From positions 434,001 to 498,000 of the forward strand of contig OX465285.1 of the NCBI GenBank assembly GCA_949987705.1: DNA of 64,000 nt, read 5' to 3'. Shown in pieces: positions 44,145-55,440 of this stretch. The notes under the pieces were generated by a model, which had not been told where the DNA came from, searched no databases, and worked only from the letters and a program-made list of their open reading frames with translations. The first letter of the stretch is position 1. Every line of letters starts with the position of its first letter. Position numbers and translations under genes: made by a program. The stretch comes from Thereva unica (lineage: Eukaryota; Arthropoda; Insecta; Diptera; Therevidae).

Positions 44145-44260
44145 GAGTGCCATTTAGCATACTCAATAGACCGACTATCGTTCGATCACGGAGGTCAAGC
44201 AGCATTGGACGTGGTCAGTATAAAGTTGGGGGACCGCACTTGGAAGGACGAAAAGGCACT
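44145..44260 (+). repeat. 5S rRNA-derived sequence, copy 2
   Basis: Contains ATCGTTCGATCACGG, GTCAAGCAGCATTGGACGTG and AAGTTGGGGGACCGCACTTG in 5S order; GATCACGG and the GGACCGC-CTTGG end are closer to true 5S than in copy 1. The upstream CATACTCAATAGACC and the CATTGGACGTG after the A box are shared with copy 1 but not with 5S. Sequences beyond the 5S-like part do not match copy 1. Confidence 0.8.
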
Positions 44261-44289
44261 TGCAAACGGTGAACAAAAGTAAATAGCTT

Positions 44290-46190
44290 TTCGATACTCC
44301 ATAGAATTTCGCATAAATCCATAGGTGTTATGAATTGGAGCGGTGAGAAAGCGTTTTTCTGCCTAAAACACGCTACAAACCTTTACTAGTTAAACACTTT
44401 ACGCCGCTCACCGTTTAAAAGCCGACTACAAAGATTTAAACACTTTAAGTGTGTAAAAACTAAATACTTGAGCTTGCAGAGAGGACCAAATACTTGTAGA
44501 CCTAGTCGTGTACTTCTTCATTACGAGAAACTTTTTTGACTTTACCCGCAGGTACCTGGGTATGTATGTGTCAACATCACACCCAAGAGAAAAAGGAGTG
44601 CTTCTAGCTAGGTGAAGATGTTACTGCACTTGTCTTTCTACATCTCTCTTCTAAAACATCGTTTTGGTAGCAGTTGAAGTAATATCAGTGTAGATACTCA
44701 CATTGTGTGAACTGGAGACGACTGCCACGTTGCTCACTGACCGACCTGCAAGTTTTAGTTTTACACGCCGAACACTCGAATTTGCTCTTTCACCTTTTCT
44801 ACAATTCGATTGCATTGCCCGTGAGTGGCGACGTTGTGGGGCTAGTCGACAGAGCTGTGATGATAAATTCAGTAGCCTTTACAAAGTTTTTGCAACCCAA
44901 CAGCACTGGAAGCTCTTGAGTCCTGACGTCTCGTGTCGCCCTTTAACCTTAAAATACAAAAATTACAGTTTTTTTTACATTAAATTCACCCATTTGCAAA
45001 TCAATTTCAACCGTTTGAAATTGAAGTATTTCTAAATTATATATTGCTAGCTAAGCCAATGATATGGCGTGCGCCAAAACAATTGGGAATCTCAAAATCG
45101 CTGTTCCATTGAAAGACCCAAATCCCATACATATCAGTTGAATATAAATTGATCCAAAAATTGAAGAGAAATGGTTTTTAAGGCTGCCGTAACTTTTGAT
45201 GATCAGATTCGTTCCCTTCCTGAAAGAATGCTGAAGCCACAACTCTATCTTAGCCCTAGCTTTCTTGATTTGGGTCAAACTTCGATAGACCCGTTAACCT
45301 TAATAAAAAACGCATTCAAAATTCCACAATATTGCATCAGAACGTTTCCTTCCACTAAAACCAAGCAACAACACCGAAACCAGCTAGAATTCTAAAAATT
45401 CGGAAATGCAATCAACTCGCTCCCACATGCCAGATTCATTCCTATAAATTTTACATCCAGCGATTAATTAGTATTCATTTATGCAGATCAGAAGAATGCA
45501 GCGATCTCCAGTCCCCGAATTATCATCGTCCACATATCGCCGCGATGATCATCCGCCCGAGAGCACTCCGCTTCCATGTCCATCGGTCCAATCTGGATTT
45601 AGTGAATTTGTAGCATAAAGTAGTGAGACGCGGCTGCGCAGCAAGATCTTATCTCGAGATGATCCCCACGAGAAATTCCATTCTGGCTCGATCGGTTGAT
45701 CTTCGAATTTATTACTGCGCGTGCACCAGCGGACAAGAAGACGATCTCGCGGTGATCGGTGATTGGTGCCCCTCGAGACCGGAGCAGAGCGATCCACGGA
45801 GACGACGCAGGCCCCGGAGCGCCGATCAGTCATGCGCGTGCTTAAGCAGCAGGAGGAGGGCCAAGACAGGTAGCTGTTAAGGCGCCCAGGGAAGGAATTT
45901 TTTAATTAACACATAATTTCCAGGTTGTCAATTTGCCGTTTTTATAACCTGATCGCAGGAGATCAGATCTGCGGCATGATCGGCCAGGCGCCAGCGGATG
46001 GGTTAAGGCTCTCTGGCCAGCGACTGAAGCTGTCTCCGGCAGTGTACAGGCGCAGGTATAGGCGGACTGGAGGTGCGTTCGTTGCCCGTGAGCCCCAGAC
46101 GCGATTCTTTGATATCTTTATAATCGAGATGCTGTAATTCTGTTGCAATTAAGATAATGGCCGCTGTGGAGAGGGTTTACAGTTAAAAAT
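44290..46190. other. Intergenic; GC-richer patch at 45480-46140
   Basis: The patch at 45480-46140 is rich in CGATC, GCGC and CGG words and contains an initiator-like GATCAGTC at 45825-45831. No conserved protein frame; the 85- and 94-codon frames on opposite strands are mutual shadows. It could be a promoter or regulatory region. Confidence 0.35.
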
Positions 46191-46229
46191 GGTGAGGAAT
46201 TATCAAAAGACTAAAAATAGCTGCAAGTG

Positions 46230-46800
46230 GATTTTTTCTTCTGCAGGTGGACATACACGGGGAATGATGAAATACCTTAAACGAAAATTTGTTCGAAACA
46301 GGCCTAAACCGACCTAAACCAGCGAATCAATCAAACTCAGCAAATTCCTGGGTTAACTGCTTGAGTTTACATCATTTTTAGGACGATGCTCTTTCTGCAA
46401 AATAAATCACGCCACTTCCAGGGCAAAATCAATGGCGGCGATTCGATATTCAAATAAAACAAAACCCAGCAAGTTGCGTAAACACAAAATTCCACCCAGG
46501 GACAAAGCGGCAAAAATGATTTTTGTTCATTCACTTTCGCAGCCCAAATAAAGAAATCCAGCGGCGGACGCGGTATCGAATGTCACGAAACGTGTCATCC
46601 ACGCAAAAGTCCATCAATTCAGCACCTTCAGTTCGTGTGACCTGTGTCAAAGCGCTTCACAGGTCATCAGATACCCGCCGTAGTTGGTAATTACAACCGA
46701 GCGAGCGCTATAGCCGCGCAGCCATCCTGGGGCCATGACAGGTGACTACAGGTGTCTACCGACCACCTCAACAGAAATCCGAGGTGACCGGATATAGGTT
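46230..46800. promoter_or_regulatory. Possible regulatory region with CAGGTG boxes
   Basis: Mixed-composition, non-repetitive DNA carrying CAGGTG at about 46245, 46738 and 46750, GAGGTGACC at about 46781 and CACAGGTCATC at about 46659. CAGGTG is the core of E2-type bHLH and Snail-family sites. It is a hypothesis based on word clustering only. Confidence 0.25.
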
Positions 46801-46809
46801 GAATGGCAA

Positions 46810-48280
46810 AAAGGTGGACGTTTGGTTGTACAGGTATTTTCTAGGTGGTGTTCTGTGTTATCATTTTTTTTTTGTTAATAATTCAATGCATTTCCGCCGC
46901 CAGCATATCGCGGGGCAACAATACTTCTGACATTGAATGATATATTTTTGGTGGACGTTTTTTTTCTGGTCACATGAACTGGACTCGTTTTAAATTCACA
47001 CCCTGGGAAAAATGCATTCGAGAAAAACCCAAATATTTCCTCTATGAAGTCCTTTAAAAATTCAAACCACAATTTCACCACGATTTTGCATAAATAAAAC
47101 CACACCACCCATGGTACAACATCATTCTCAACAAAATAGAATAAAATGTTGCCATCTCTCAGCAACATGTTGCCGCAGAATGTTGACTTAAGAGAAACTT
47201 TTGCACTCTCTTCGCTAAGCAGAAAGATCACCATAGAGACCGCATGACTGGAAGCATGGTTGTTAGATCAATGAGGTGAGATGTGCCCATCTAACGGTCG
47301 CGACGCGTTCTGTTTATAGAGAATAGCTTGGCATCTGGACGAACGCGCGGAGTTTGAGTCGAGGAGAGCAGGCTCGTGGCTTTCATTCACGTTTTTCTAG
47401 ATGCTAGCATTGAACTTGGATTAGTTTTGTTCAATTGAAGATTGCGAGTGCGGTTCTATCGGATTGGGAGTCACTAGAGGGTATACATTTAAAAAAAATG
47501 GAGAGACAGGTGAAGGACTAAATACCAGTGTCACTCAATGCAGGTGACATCTTTCAAGGTTTTGTGGTCATCTGCGATGGTTTATAATAGAAATTTGTAC
47601 CGAGTCGTCAGATTGGTATGTATCGTTGATATCGTCACGTCCTGCTTAAACAAGGGATTTTATACCGGACGATGGAAGCAGCTCTTCTCAAGGCCGAACA
47701 AGACCTTGGGACATCCGTCGTCTCTAAGACGAATATGACTTTTCAACGGCAATGGCTATTCGGTAATCTGTAAAGGAATATTCCGATGCGCATGCGCGAA
47801 GCGACGACATAAAATGTCTGCAGCAATTCTGGGCTTCAAGCAAATTTCTTTTCTGTGATGTATCTGCCACTCAGCCATTACTCTACCCAATTTTCGCACC
47901 AAGTGAAACAAAAATTTTACTTAAAGACGACTTAGATCATTACCAGGTTTCCGAGTGCACTTAAGATCGCTCCACACTATCGTGCCGTTCTCGGTCAAGT
48001 ATTATGACACTCTCGGTCCAGCCAAATATTTTTACATGATCAAGGAAGATACCACGAGCTCGTTCTTCTTCCTTTCCTCTCGTAAAGCTTGAGCTTAAGC
48101 TAAGATTTGGTCAAGCTCGAAATATTCCAGGTAGATAAGGAGCTTGATCAGATAGACGAAGCAAGCGACCTGCGCGAAAAAATATCTCTAGCCAAAAGAC
48201 ATCGAAAGGTGGTGGCACCCGACTTGTCACTTCTGTCAAAACCCTAGAAAAGTCACTGCAGACGAACACATAGCAGACCT
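46810..48280. other. Intergenic, unassigned
   Basis: No convincing frame or repeat end. The segment before 48290 may be 5' sequence of the LINE that starts there. Confidence 0.4.
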
Positions 48281-48289
48281 GTTAGCAAG

Positions 48290-48620
48290 TCCTAATCCCA
48301 CCACCGCGCTGCCCCCTGGGTACTGCCTCGGAAGAAGCTAACGGGAGACGGCGAATGCGCCACAAAACAGAGTTTTAAGTCGGTTGGGCTGAGGGTTAGC
48401 AACCCGCTCCCATAAAAAACACCATTGCTACGAATCGGCCAACAATGCTCGGAACCGGAAGGACAACACGACGACGACCTTCGCTTTTCAAACAAGGACA
48501 CGAATCGGATCATGGAATGTGAGAACACTGCTTGTTGATAGACGACTGGATGAAGTCCTCAACGAGATGAATCGATATAAAATCAAGATCATGGGACTTA
48601 GCGAGATCAGATGACGCAAC
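48290..48620 (+). mobile_element. LINE 5' region and start of endonuclease (RTE-like)
   Basis: After a block with CGCTGCCCCCTGGGTACTGC and GGGTTAGCAACCCGCTCCC comes the frame TRTRIGSWNVRTLL, then RLDEVLNEMNRYKIKIMGLS and EIR followed by a stop. This is the N-terminus of an apurinic-type LINE endonuclease (SWNVRTL...GLSEIRW). The match stops abruptly at about 48625, where a different LINE begins. Confidence 0.8.
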
Positions 48621-48639
48621 CCACAAGAAGAAAGTTAAG

Positions 48640-49960
48640 CGATCGTATATACTGACGACCTGGTAATTTTAGCTTCTGGTAAGTACCTAAACGCAATGAG
48701 CGAGATTATGGAAAGAGCTCTGAAGAGCGTTAGCAGATGGGCCACAGACTCAAAGACAGAACTTATGCTGTTCACTACAAGGACAAACAAGCCAACTTTT
48801 AAGTGTCCAAAGTTGGGTGGAGTACAGTTACATTTAGCCGCTGTTATACTACCTAAGCTGAACTGGAAACTCAATACTGAGGACAGAGGACGGCCATAAA
48901 ACTCCCTACTCAGGAAGAAATAGGGACTTAATCCCCAGTCGTACGTCCTATCCTCAGCCGTCGTACGACCCATCCTCACATATGGATCAAATAGTATGGT
49001 GGCCAGCATTAAGGAGGGGTAAAACTGTACCAATATAGACAGGGTCCAGCCCACAATAAGTATCTACTAGCTTCTTGCAGCGCTGTCAGACTAAACGAAA
49101 ATGGGTACTGGCAAGAAAAGTCACACGATCAACGTTTTTGGTATGATTGAAAGGGGTTGATCCAGAGTACATTATCCAGCAAGGAGTTCTTCATCTTGGC
49201 TCTCAAGTTTACCCTGATCTCATCAAAACTTGTCAACAAATGCTCAGATGAGCTCGAACGCATATGCAGAACCGTAAACCTCACCGTACTATGGGTTCCA
49301 AGCCATAGATATATACAAGGCATCAACAGAGCTGACAAAATAGCAAAGGAGGGTTTAAACATGGTTGTCTATTCAGCGAAAGAAGTAGACCTCTCTATCA
49401 ATACAGTTAAAAAAAACATATTCACCTACTAAGTGCGTTCAAAAACCTTGCTATAGTTAACTCTGGGCATTTTTGAAAGTCAATAACTTATGCTTGTGGC
49501 TATGGTGTAGTGAACCACGGAGTTTTTGAACGACAAAATCTTACCACAGTTAACCATAGTAAGGTTTTAGAACGCGCTTCGTGTCGTTTTCAGTCGACGT
49601 CGAATTGCGTGAACTGGCCCCGCACATACTTAGCCAGAGTTGTAGCTGTGCTAATGTCCCCTAAGGACAATAAGAGAGTATTGTATCAATAATGGCCATC
49701 CCATTCGACACATCATGTCCTAGACCTAGATGCAAGGATTCAAATGAAAAAGAAACTATTGTGCACTTCGTGTGCAAATGTCCAGAACTAGCCAGGACTA
49801 GGCACAGTTCACTTGTCAGCCACATACTGAACGAGCTTGATGATCTGGCAATAGAACATCCAACGAAATTGGCACAGTTAGTTAGTGAATGCTATAAAAT
49901 GGATCTAAAACGCATAACAAGCCCAGTGGTCACCGGAATGAGTGGTATCAAAACTGCGCT
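48640..49960 (+). mobile_element. R1/LOA-like LINE: RT end, RNase H and C-terminal zinc knuckle
   Basis: The + strand reads YTDDLVILASGKYLNAMSEI (YADD box with Tyr-Thr-Asp-Asp), LKSVSRWATDSKTELMLFTT, then after shifts RPILTYGS. RNase H remnants KLVNKCSDELERICRTVNLT and VLWVPSHRYIQGINRADKIA end at 49430. Past a MITE come PFDTSCPRPRC and VHFVCKCPELARTRHSSL (the CxxC...HxxxxC knuckle). The order is that of RNase H-bearing R1/LOA-group elements. Stops and deletions make it inactive. Confidence 0.85.
49431..49579. mobile_element. 149-bp MITE inside the LINE
   Basis: The left end begins AAGTGCGTTCAAAAACCTTG and the right end, inverted, AAGCGCGTTCTAAAACCTTA; inverted similarity continues through CTATAGTTAACT/CTATGGTTAACT. 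It lies between the LINE's RNase H and its C-terminal knuckle, where the host frame breaks. The target duplication could not be fixed. Confidence 0.8.
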
Positions 49961-49966
49961 AATTAC

Positions 49967-50370
49967 CCCGTTTATGACTAGGCTCAACCCAGGTTCGACC
50001 CAGTCATAAACGGATGTCGAGTTGAAACTGGGTCCACTCAACCCAACCCAGCTCTCCTATCTCGATCGAGTTGATATTTCACCTCATATTCGCAGGTTGA
50101 GTTGAAATTGTGTTGAAGTGACATTTGTCTTGTTTATTTACTATCCGTGAGGTCCGCATTCGGCGTTAGTTTTGTGTTCGATGTTTTTTCTGGTACAGGA
50201 AAAATAAATTATTTCGTTCTAAATGAGAATTTTATACAAAAATTTGAGGTTATGTTTTGATATCAATTCAACTCGATTTCAACCCAAAGTGAACTAAACT
50301 CAACATCATATATGGTGGTCGAAATTTCAACTCAATCTCGACTCAACTTTTCGACCCAGTCATAAACGGG
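49967..50370. mobile_element. 404-bp MITE with CCCGTTTATGACT ends
   Basis: Left CCCGTTTATGACTAGG and inverted right CCCGTTTATGACTGGG. The interior carries many GACTCAACTC/GAGTTGA words in both orientations. The flanks repeat GCTAATT on both sides (49955-49964 and about 50378-50386), which may be the duplicated target extended by sequence similarity. Confidence 0.72.
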
Positions 50371-50379
50371 ATAAATGTG

Positions 50380-51520
50380 CTAATTGGAAGTCAGACTCGT
50401 CACTCTAAACCAACCGACCAAAGCTTTACTATATTGATCTGGACGGCATCGGCTCCGTATCGGAACCGATTCAGACGACAGTTGCGATAGGACAGACTAT
50501 ATGGAGCCGAATAAGAAAGTAAGTGGGACTGGTAAAGATTGATTAAACTGCATTAACCTGCAAAAGTCTATTTCCGAAAATGGTTCGACCCTGAATAAAT
50601 TTGGATCAATACCCGCAACATCCTTTTGGCCTAACAACATCCTTCTGAAAGCACACGCAAAAAATAATAACATTAAAAAAGGGTAATCAATTTTGAAATT
50701 CAAATACTCACCTCAGGTGCAAGCCCTTCCACTCCTTGACTCCACAAGGATTCACCCCAATAACTCCAACAAGACAAGACTCGATCCATCATTCTCAAAA
50801 GTATTAAAAAATTCGCCATTTCCACTCAAAAGTGCGAAACTCTGCATTTTCCAATTGGTAATAACCAAAAAAATTGAAATTTGATAATAGAAATTCACGA
50901 AAAAAAAAGATCCATTCACCTGGCAAGGTTGACAACAAGACGAATCGAGAACGAGCCCAGTAACCACCGGCGGCGCGTACCTATGCTCAAGCACGTGAGA
51001 AAAATGGTTACGAATGTGGATTGTGTTACGCTACGTCATCAACAGTTTCCATAACCACTCGCAGCTCACGGAAATTTATAATTTGAGCAGCTCGAAGCCG
51101 GGCTAAGAGTTAAGAGCAGTACACCTGTCGATATAACTGCGGAAGAGAGGATATTGCGAGGAGGATACCTGACGTCCACCTTTGCTTGTGTAGTTGGCTG
51201 CACTTTGCTAGACTTCGCTATACACCAGAAGGCATGCAAGAGTGTTTCTGTAGATTTGATTCTTTTCCTACCTTTTATTTTTAGTATTAGATTTTTTTTC
51301 GTGTGGTTGCAACTTACCTGGCTGAGTTCGCGTGTTGCTAGACTCACCTGCACTTGCACCTGAGAGCTTGCCGTCCCGGCCGCGGAGAGGCTCTTTGCGG
51401 TGTCTCTTTTCGCTGTGTAGTTACACACTGGGCTGGAATGCTGTTGACTTGCGAACGGAATTTCGTGCTTAAGTTCAATTAGCCGTGAGCCGCTAGTCTC
51501 AAGTCGAGGTACTTCCACGG
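50380..51520. other. Intergenic, upstream of the candidate 51.5 kb promoter
   Basis: No coding frame with recognisable similarity. 51300-51370 contains CACCTGCACTTGCACCTGAG, two CACCTG boxes, about 180 bp before the proposed start site. Confidence 0.4.
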
Positions 51521-51539
51521 CGGATTTCAGTGGAGTTAG

Positions 51540-51573
51540 TCAGTGTTGAGATTCCGATCATTGTGGACGGTTC
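51540..51573 (+). promoter_or_regulatory. Candidate TATA-less core promoter, initiator plus DPE
   Basis: TCAGT at 51540-51544 fits the insect initiator. Taking the A at 51542 as +1, GGTTC occupies +28 to +32, exactly where the downstream promoter element (RGWYV) must lie. No TATA box was seen at -30. A second TCAGT at 51527 lacks a matching downstream element. Motif match only. Confidence 0.45.
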
Positions 51574-52591
51574 TTTGCGAAGCGCGCGAACTACAATTGC
51601 AGCTCCTGTGTGAGAGAGTTGATCCACTGCATTTCTGCCCAGACATACTTGCATATAGTTACTACACTTCGCTTACCGGTAAGGTGTGCGGCCAGGTATA
51701 TTCCGTGTCGCTATTGACTGGCATTCGTCGCTATCACACAGAAGTTTCGTTTCCGCCGAGGAGTGCGCCTCTCGATTCTAGCCTAGAATTAGAATATCGA
51801 CTTAATAAGGACCAAAAAAAAATCCCCGCCGCAAGGATACTACCTGAACAATTCGTCCTGGCGAAAAGTGATTATTTTTATTTCTTCAAGGAATACACCC
51901 GAACGGAAAAAAATGTACTGAAGTCCAGTAGTCGTCACACGTTGCGATTGAGCAAACTTTTTCACCTCCGAACATAGCGTGCCAAACCGGCATAGGTAGC
52001 AGCTGATTCACCTGAGTTTCGCGTTGTTTTTTCGGTTGCTTATTTTTTAACGAAATTCGTTTTATTTTGACTTTTTTCGCGTCTTTTTTGTTTCCGATTG
52101 ATTGTGACGGACGACGGTCAGCGCGCCGCCGAGAGCCGCCTGGAGCCGGAGTTTTGTGAGTTTGAGTTTGGAGTTCGCCTCGTTTTTGCGCCATCTCGCG
52201 ACCTGTTGTCGGTATCTGTTTGGTTTCGGTGATTACCTGATTCATTCGTTGATTAATTCGTTCTCGCGAGAGCTATCGGGAATCGCCGTGCTGCTGCTTG
52301 CCCCCGTGATAAATTGTGTAATTTTGCAAAAAAAAAAAAAAAAATTGAAAATAAATAAAATTGTCTTGCTCGCAACAACAACAACAGCAGTAACAGTAGC
52401 ACCAGCAGCAACAACAACGTCCAGCAACAAGGCAGCAACGAGCAGCACCAGAACTGAAGTTCGTTCTAACTGCGCCAGCTTCGAGTCCGTTGCGCAGCTG
52501 AAATCTAATTTTCGAGTGCGCCTTCAGGTGATTTACGTTGATTTACGGATTTCTGAAAGATACCACAAAAAACAGCACAGGTAAATAAAAG
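51542..52591 (+). other. Candidate 5'-untranslated first exon of an unidentified gene
   Basis: About 1 kb of GC-balanced sequence with many short upstream frames, TCG/GCC-rich stretches, an A16-17 run at about 52329, and a CAACAACAACAGCAG... tract (about 52376-52440). It ends at AAAAG|GTGAGC, a good donor at 52592. This is typical of long fly 5' leaders. No conserved protein is encoded (the 142- and 144-codon frames resemble nothing known). The coding exons would be to the right, outside the window. Confidence 0.45.
52329..52440 (+). repeat. Poly(A) run and CAA/CAG trinucleotide tract
   Basis: An uninterrupted A run of about 16-17 bases, then ACAACAACAACAGCAGTAAC and further CAGCAGCAACAACAACG units. 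Low-complexity sequence common in fly leaders. Confidence 0.9.
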
Positions 52592-53052
52592 GTGAGCACA
52601 GTTTTTGTTTTATTCTAAATATTTTTTTTTGGTTCGGCGATGGAAGTTTGAATTGAATGTGGCTTTTTTCAAATTGAGATCAGTAAAATAAATGATTTAC
52701 TGTCACTTCGGAGCTTGTGAAAGATTTGTGATTTGGATTAAGTTATTAAGTTGAGATTTTGCATTCTTATTTAAATATCCCAATATTGTTAAGATATTGC
52801 ATAATGCATTGGACGTGAAATTTATTTTATCAAATTATAAAGTGAATCTCTTTTGTATGTTCCGGTTCTAATCGAATTCTTTATCCAAATTCAGGATGAA
52901 TTTTACAAATACAATCGAAATATATTTTCCATTTGAATTCATAGAAGAACAAGAGTGCCTATTTCTAATACGTCGTGTTGATTCTTGAACTCCCAGAAGA
53001 ATGATATCTACTCTTTTTCCAAATAATGAAAATTGGTTTTGTTATGTCGTTC

Positions 53053-53140
53053 AGCCCAGTTTACATCCCAAAGTCAACGTGAAAGTGCACTTTGAAGTCT
53101 CTGTTACAACAAAGATTCAATACTGAATGTAAACTGGGCT
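53053..53140. mobile_element. 88-bp miniature inverted-repeat element
   Basis: AGCCCAGTTTACAT at 53053-53066 is perfectly inverted at 53127-53140. No target duplication is evident. Its shortness leaves room for a chance hairpin, but a 14-bp perfect pair at 60 bp distance is unusual. Confidence 0.6.
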
Positions 53141-53399
53141 TTATTTTTCTTAAATGATGCAACTTTCCTGAACTGAACTTGAATTCGGACCTTTTTTGTA
53201 GCCTCGGCTCTCCTCTTCCAGTACTATCCAGTTTATTATACGAAGTTTTATTTACATTAAACGAAGGGTCAGATTGAATCTGCACCGTATTGCATATTGA
53301 AAGGTATCCATCCTCCAAAAAAGTTGATATGGCGACTCAGAAGTGGTTCGTCAATCTGGCTATTCCGTTTCTGAGTCTATGGTAGACGTAATTTGTACT

Positions 53400-53700
53400 A
53401 GAGCTTACTATGATAGTAGTGTACTAGTTCGATCATAGTGATGTTCTGATAGCATTTGGAAACTCCTGGCAGAAACGATCTTAAGCTTCTTCTGTGTAGC
53501 GTTCTTACATTCCATGATTCAATAGCAAAGTCCATGTTTCATTGGTGTAGTCTTTGAAGTAGAGTCTGTCCTTTCCGAGGCTCCTGTTGAGGTTCTAGTA
53601 CAAGTAGACTCTTTTACAGTGGCAGATTGTCAACCTACTGTCCACCCAGTTGCTCATCCTATGCCAAAGTGAATAAGTATACCGAGTATCTTTCTTAAGT
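53400..53700 (-). mobile_element. LINE endonuclease-start fragment
   Basis: The minus strand around 53520 reads ESWNVRTLHRRSLRSF after a shifted frame, the first motif of a LINE endonuclease (TWNVRSL). Upstream of it the same strand shows no clear ORF1. Short relic. Confidence 0.5.
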
Positions 53701-53869
53701 TACTGCTGAATCTGAAAACCTATCCTGACAAAGTCGGCTAATTTGGATGCAACCATGAGAATTTTGTTAAACTGATTGACTTTGAACTCTCAACAAAATG
53801 CACCATTGCGACTGCTGTATCTTTCCTTTAATTGCACCGTACACTGATAGTTTGGCCACTCATTACTTC

Positions 53870-54300
53870 AACGTTTAAGAAATCCTGGTCTGTTGTACCA
53901 TCTTGAACTTATTGCAATTTCTGGTAACACCATCGGCTACGTTGTGCTTAGATGGCGCCCAACTCCAATCTTCATGTCGTACTGATTCTTGAATTTCGCC
54001 AATTAAAAAACGTACCAAAGGTTTGAGTTTTTGAAGATCACCAAGTAGCCCTAACAATTTTGTAGTGAAATCTGTCCAGAGGAAACGTTCACTTTGATAA
54101 TTTTGATGACCAACCTGGCGAGTATGACTACTGCTTCAAGTTCCAAACGAGGAATTAGTTCTGATTTCAGTGATGTTACTTTGGATTCAGCAGGTTCAAT
54201 TGAACAATGTACTATGCCATTATGTTGAAATTTGAAATACGCTACTGCGCAGCGTAAGCGTCTTTACTCGCGTCAACGAACACGTGCATTTGTGTGTTGC
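53870..54300 (-). mobile_element. BEL/Pao retrotransposon, RNase H region fragment
   Basis: Minus strand pieces: VAYFKFQHNGIVHCSIEPAE, then SKVTSLKSELIPRLELEAVV (compare the AKSRVAPLKxLSIPRLELxA signature). They are followed by ERFLWTDF, FLIGEIQESVRHEDWSWAPS and KHNVADGVTR (signature RVxEIxExxxxxxWRWVPxxxNxADxxTR). This is the RNase H segment of a BEL/Pao pol, with frame breaks. No LTRs found. Confidence 0.85.
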
Positions 54301-54309
54301 CCAATTACG

Positions 54310-55440
54310 TGATCTTTGAAATAGTGTTTTGGTGTGCCGATTGGTTGCCAATTGCTCGTCCAACCCTCTAAATTTATATACCCTCGGGGCATGGGTGTCT
54401 AGTTTGTACCTCTAAGCACTATGTTTAAAGATTTTTTCTGGGGATTGGTATATTAACCCTTGACCTAAGAACCTCCTTGTTCGAGGCTTGGGTTAAGCTA
54501 GGTAAACGTTTCAAGTTTTCTCCAATAAGTCCCGATTATAATAATATCGACCAGGGCCGTCAGATTTGAAGAGCAATCAAGTGATAATAGCGGGTTAATC
54601 TGGTGTTACGAATGACTGCAATCATTCTGTAGTATTCAGCTACAGAATTCCAATTCCATACTGCAGAATGACTACAACCATAAGTTTTTTCGTTACAGTG
54701 GAGTTTATGCCACCGTACCGATGTAAGAAAACTCCAGCGTAGTAGTAGCATTGGCCTGAATACTTTATTTGACTGACTCAGAAGTTCGTTTGACTTACAT
54801 ATAACACAATCAACCTCGAGGGTGATCCCCGTACGCTCATATGCACGTGAGGCGCATCTGTCCCCTGTCGTAGGCGTAGGGTAACTTGACATTTATTCTG
54901 TTTCCATGAACCAGTGTAGACTATTCGTTAAGTTTACAGAAAGCCTTTCCCCTCAAGTTAACTTGATGCTGTTTCCTTGACGGTTTCGGGTTGATGTGCC
55001 AGATAAATAATTTTACGTCGTGTCTCCGTTGGTATAAATGCTCATGTATTCACATGCTAAACCCAACTTAACCCGACGCGTTTCATGCAGTTTTCTTGGA
55101 TTTAACGTAACTTGACTTAAACCGCGCTTCCTTGGGCGCTTACTCTGGAGTTAACCCAGGGTTCTTAGACGATTTTGTGTTATTGCTGCATTGCTTAGTA
55201 GGCAGATGTCTTCAACTAACGAATTTAAATATTTTGTGGAATGTAAGGCCCTCCGTACACGAGTTGACTGATTTGCAATCCCAATTTCAAACTGGGTTTA
55301 CAATAATCGCACGGACAACGAGTTTTGCAATCAAAATGAAACCTTTGTCCACATAAGAGCACAACCAATTTTGGATCAATCGGTGTTCTGTCTGTGCCCA
55401 CATAGTTTTTTAGAGACGGGGAGAGTTATTGTTCTTTCTC
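54310..55440. other. Unassigned repeat-like region
   Basis: Probably further decayed transposon sequence. AAGGCCCTCCGTACACGAG at about 55246 resembles one end of the MITE at 57414 (AGGCCCCCATACACGGTC), without a partner. No gene recognised. Confidence 0.4.

Noticed and set aside
45825..45859. Initiator-like GATCAGTC with a GGAGG at the DPE position
   Set aside because: The downstream element misses the required pyrimidine, so the pair is weaker than the one at 51540.
51543..52584. Two + strand frames of 144 and 142 codons near 51.5-52.6 kb
   Set aside because: Low-complexity content (Thr/Ala runs from the CAA tract) and no conserved protein; better explained as 5' leader.
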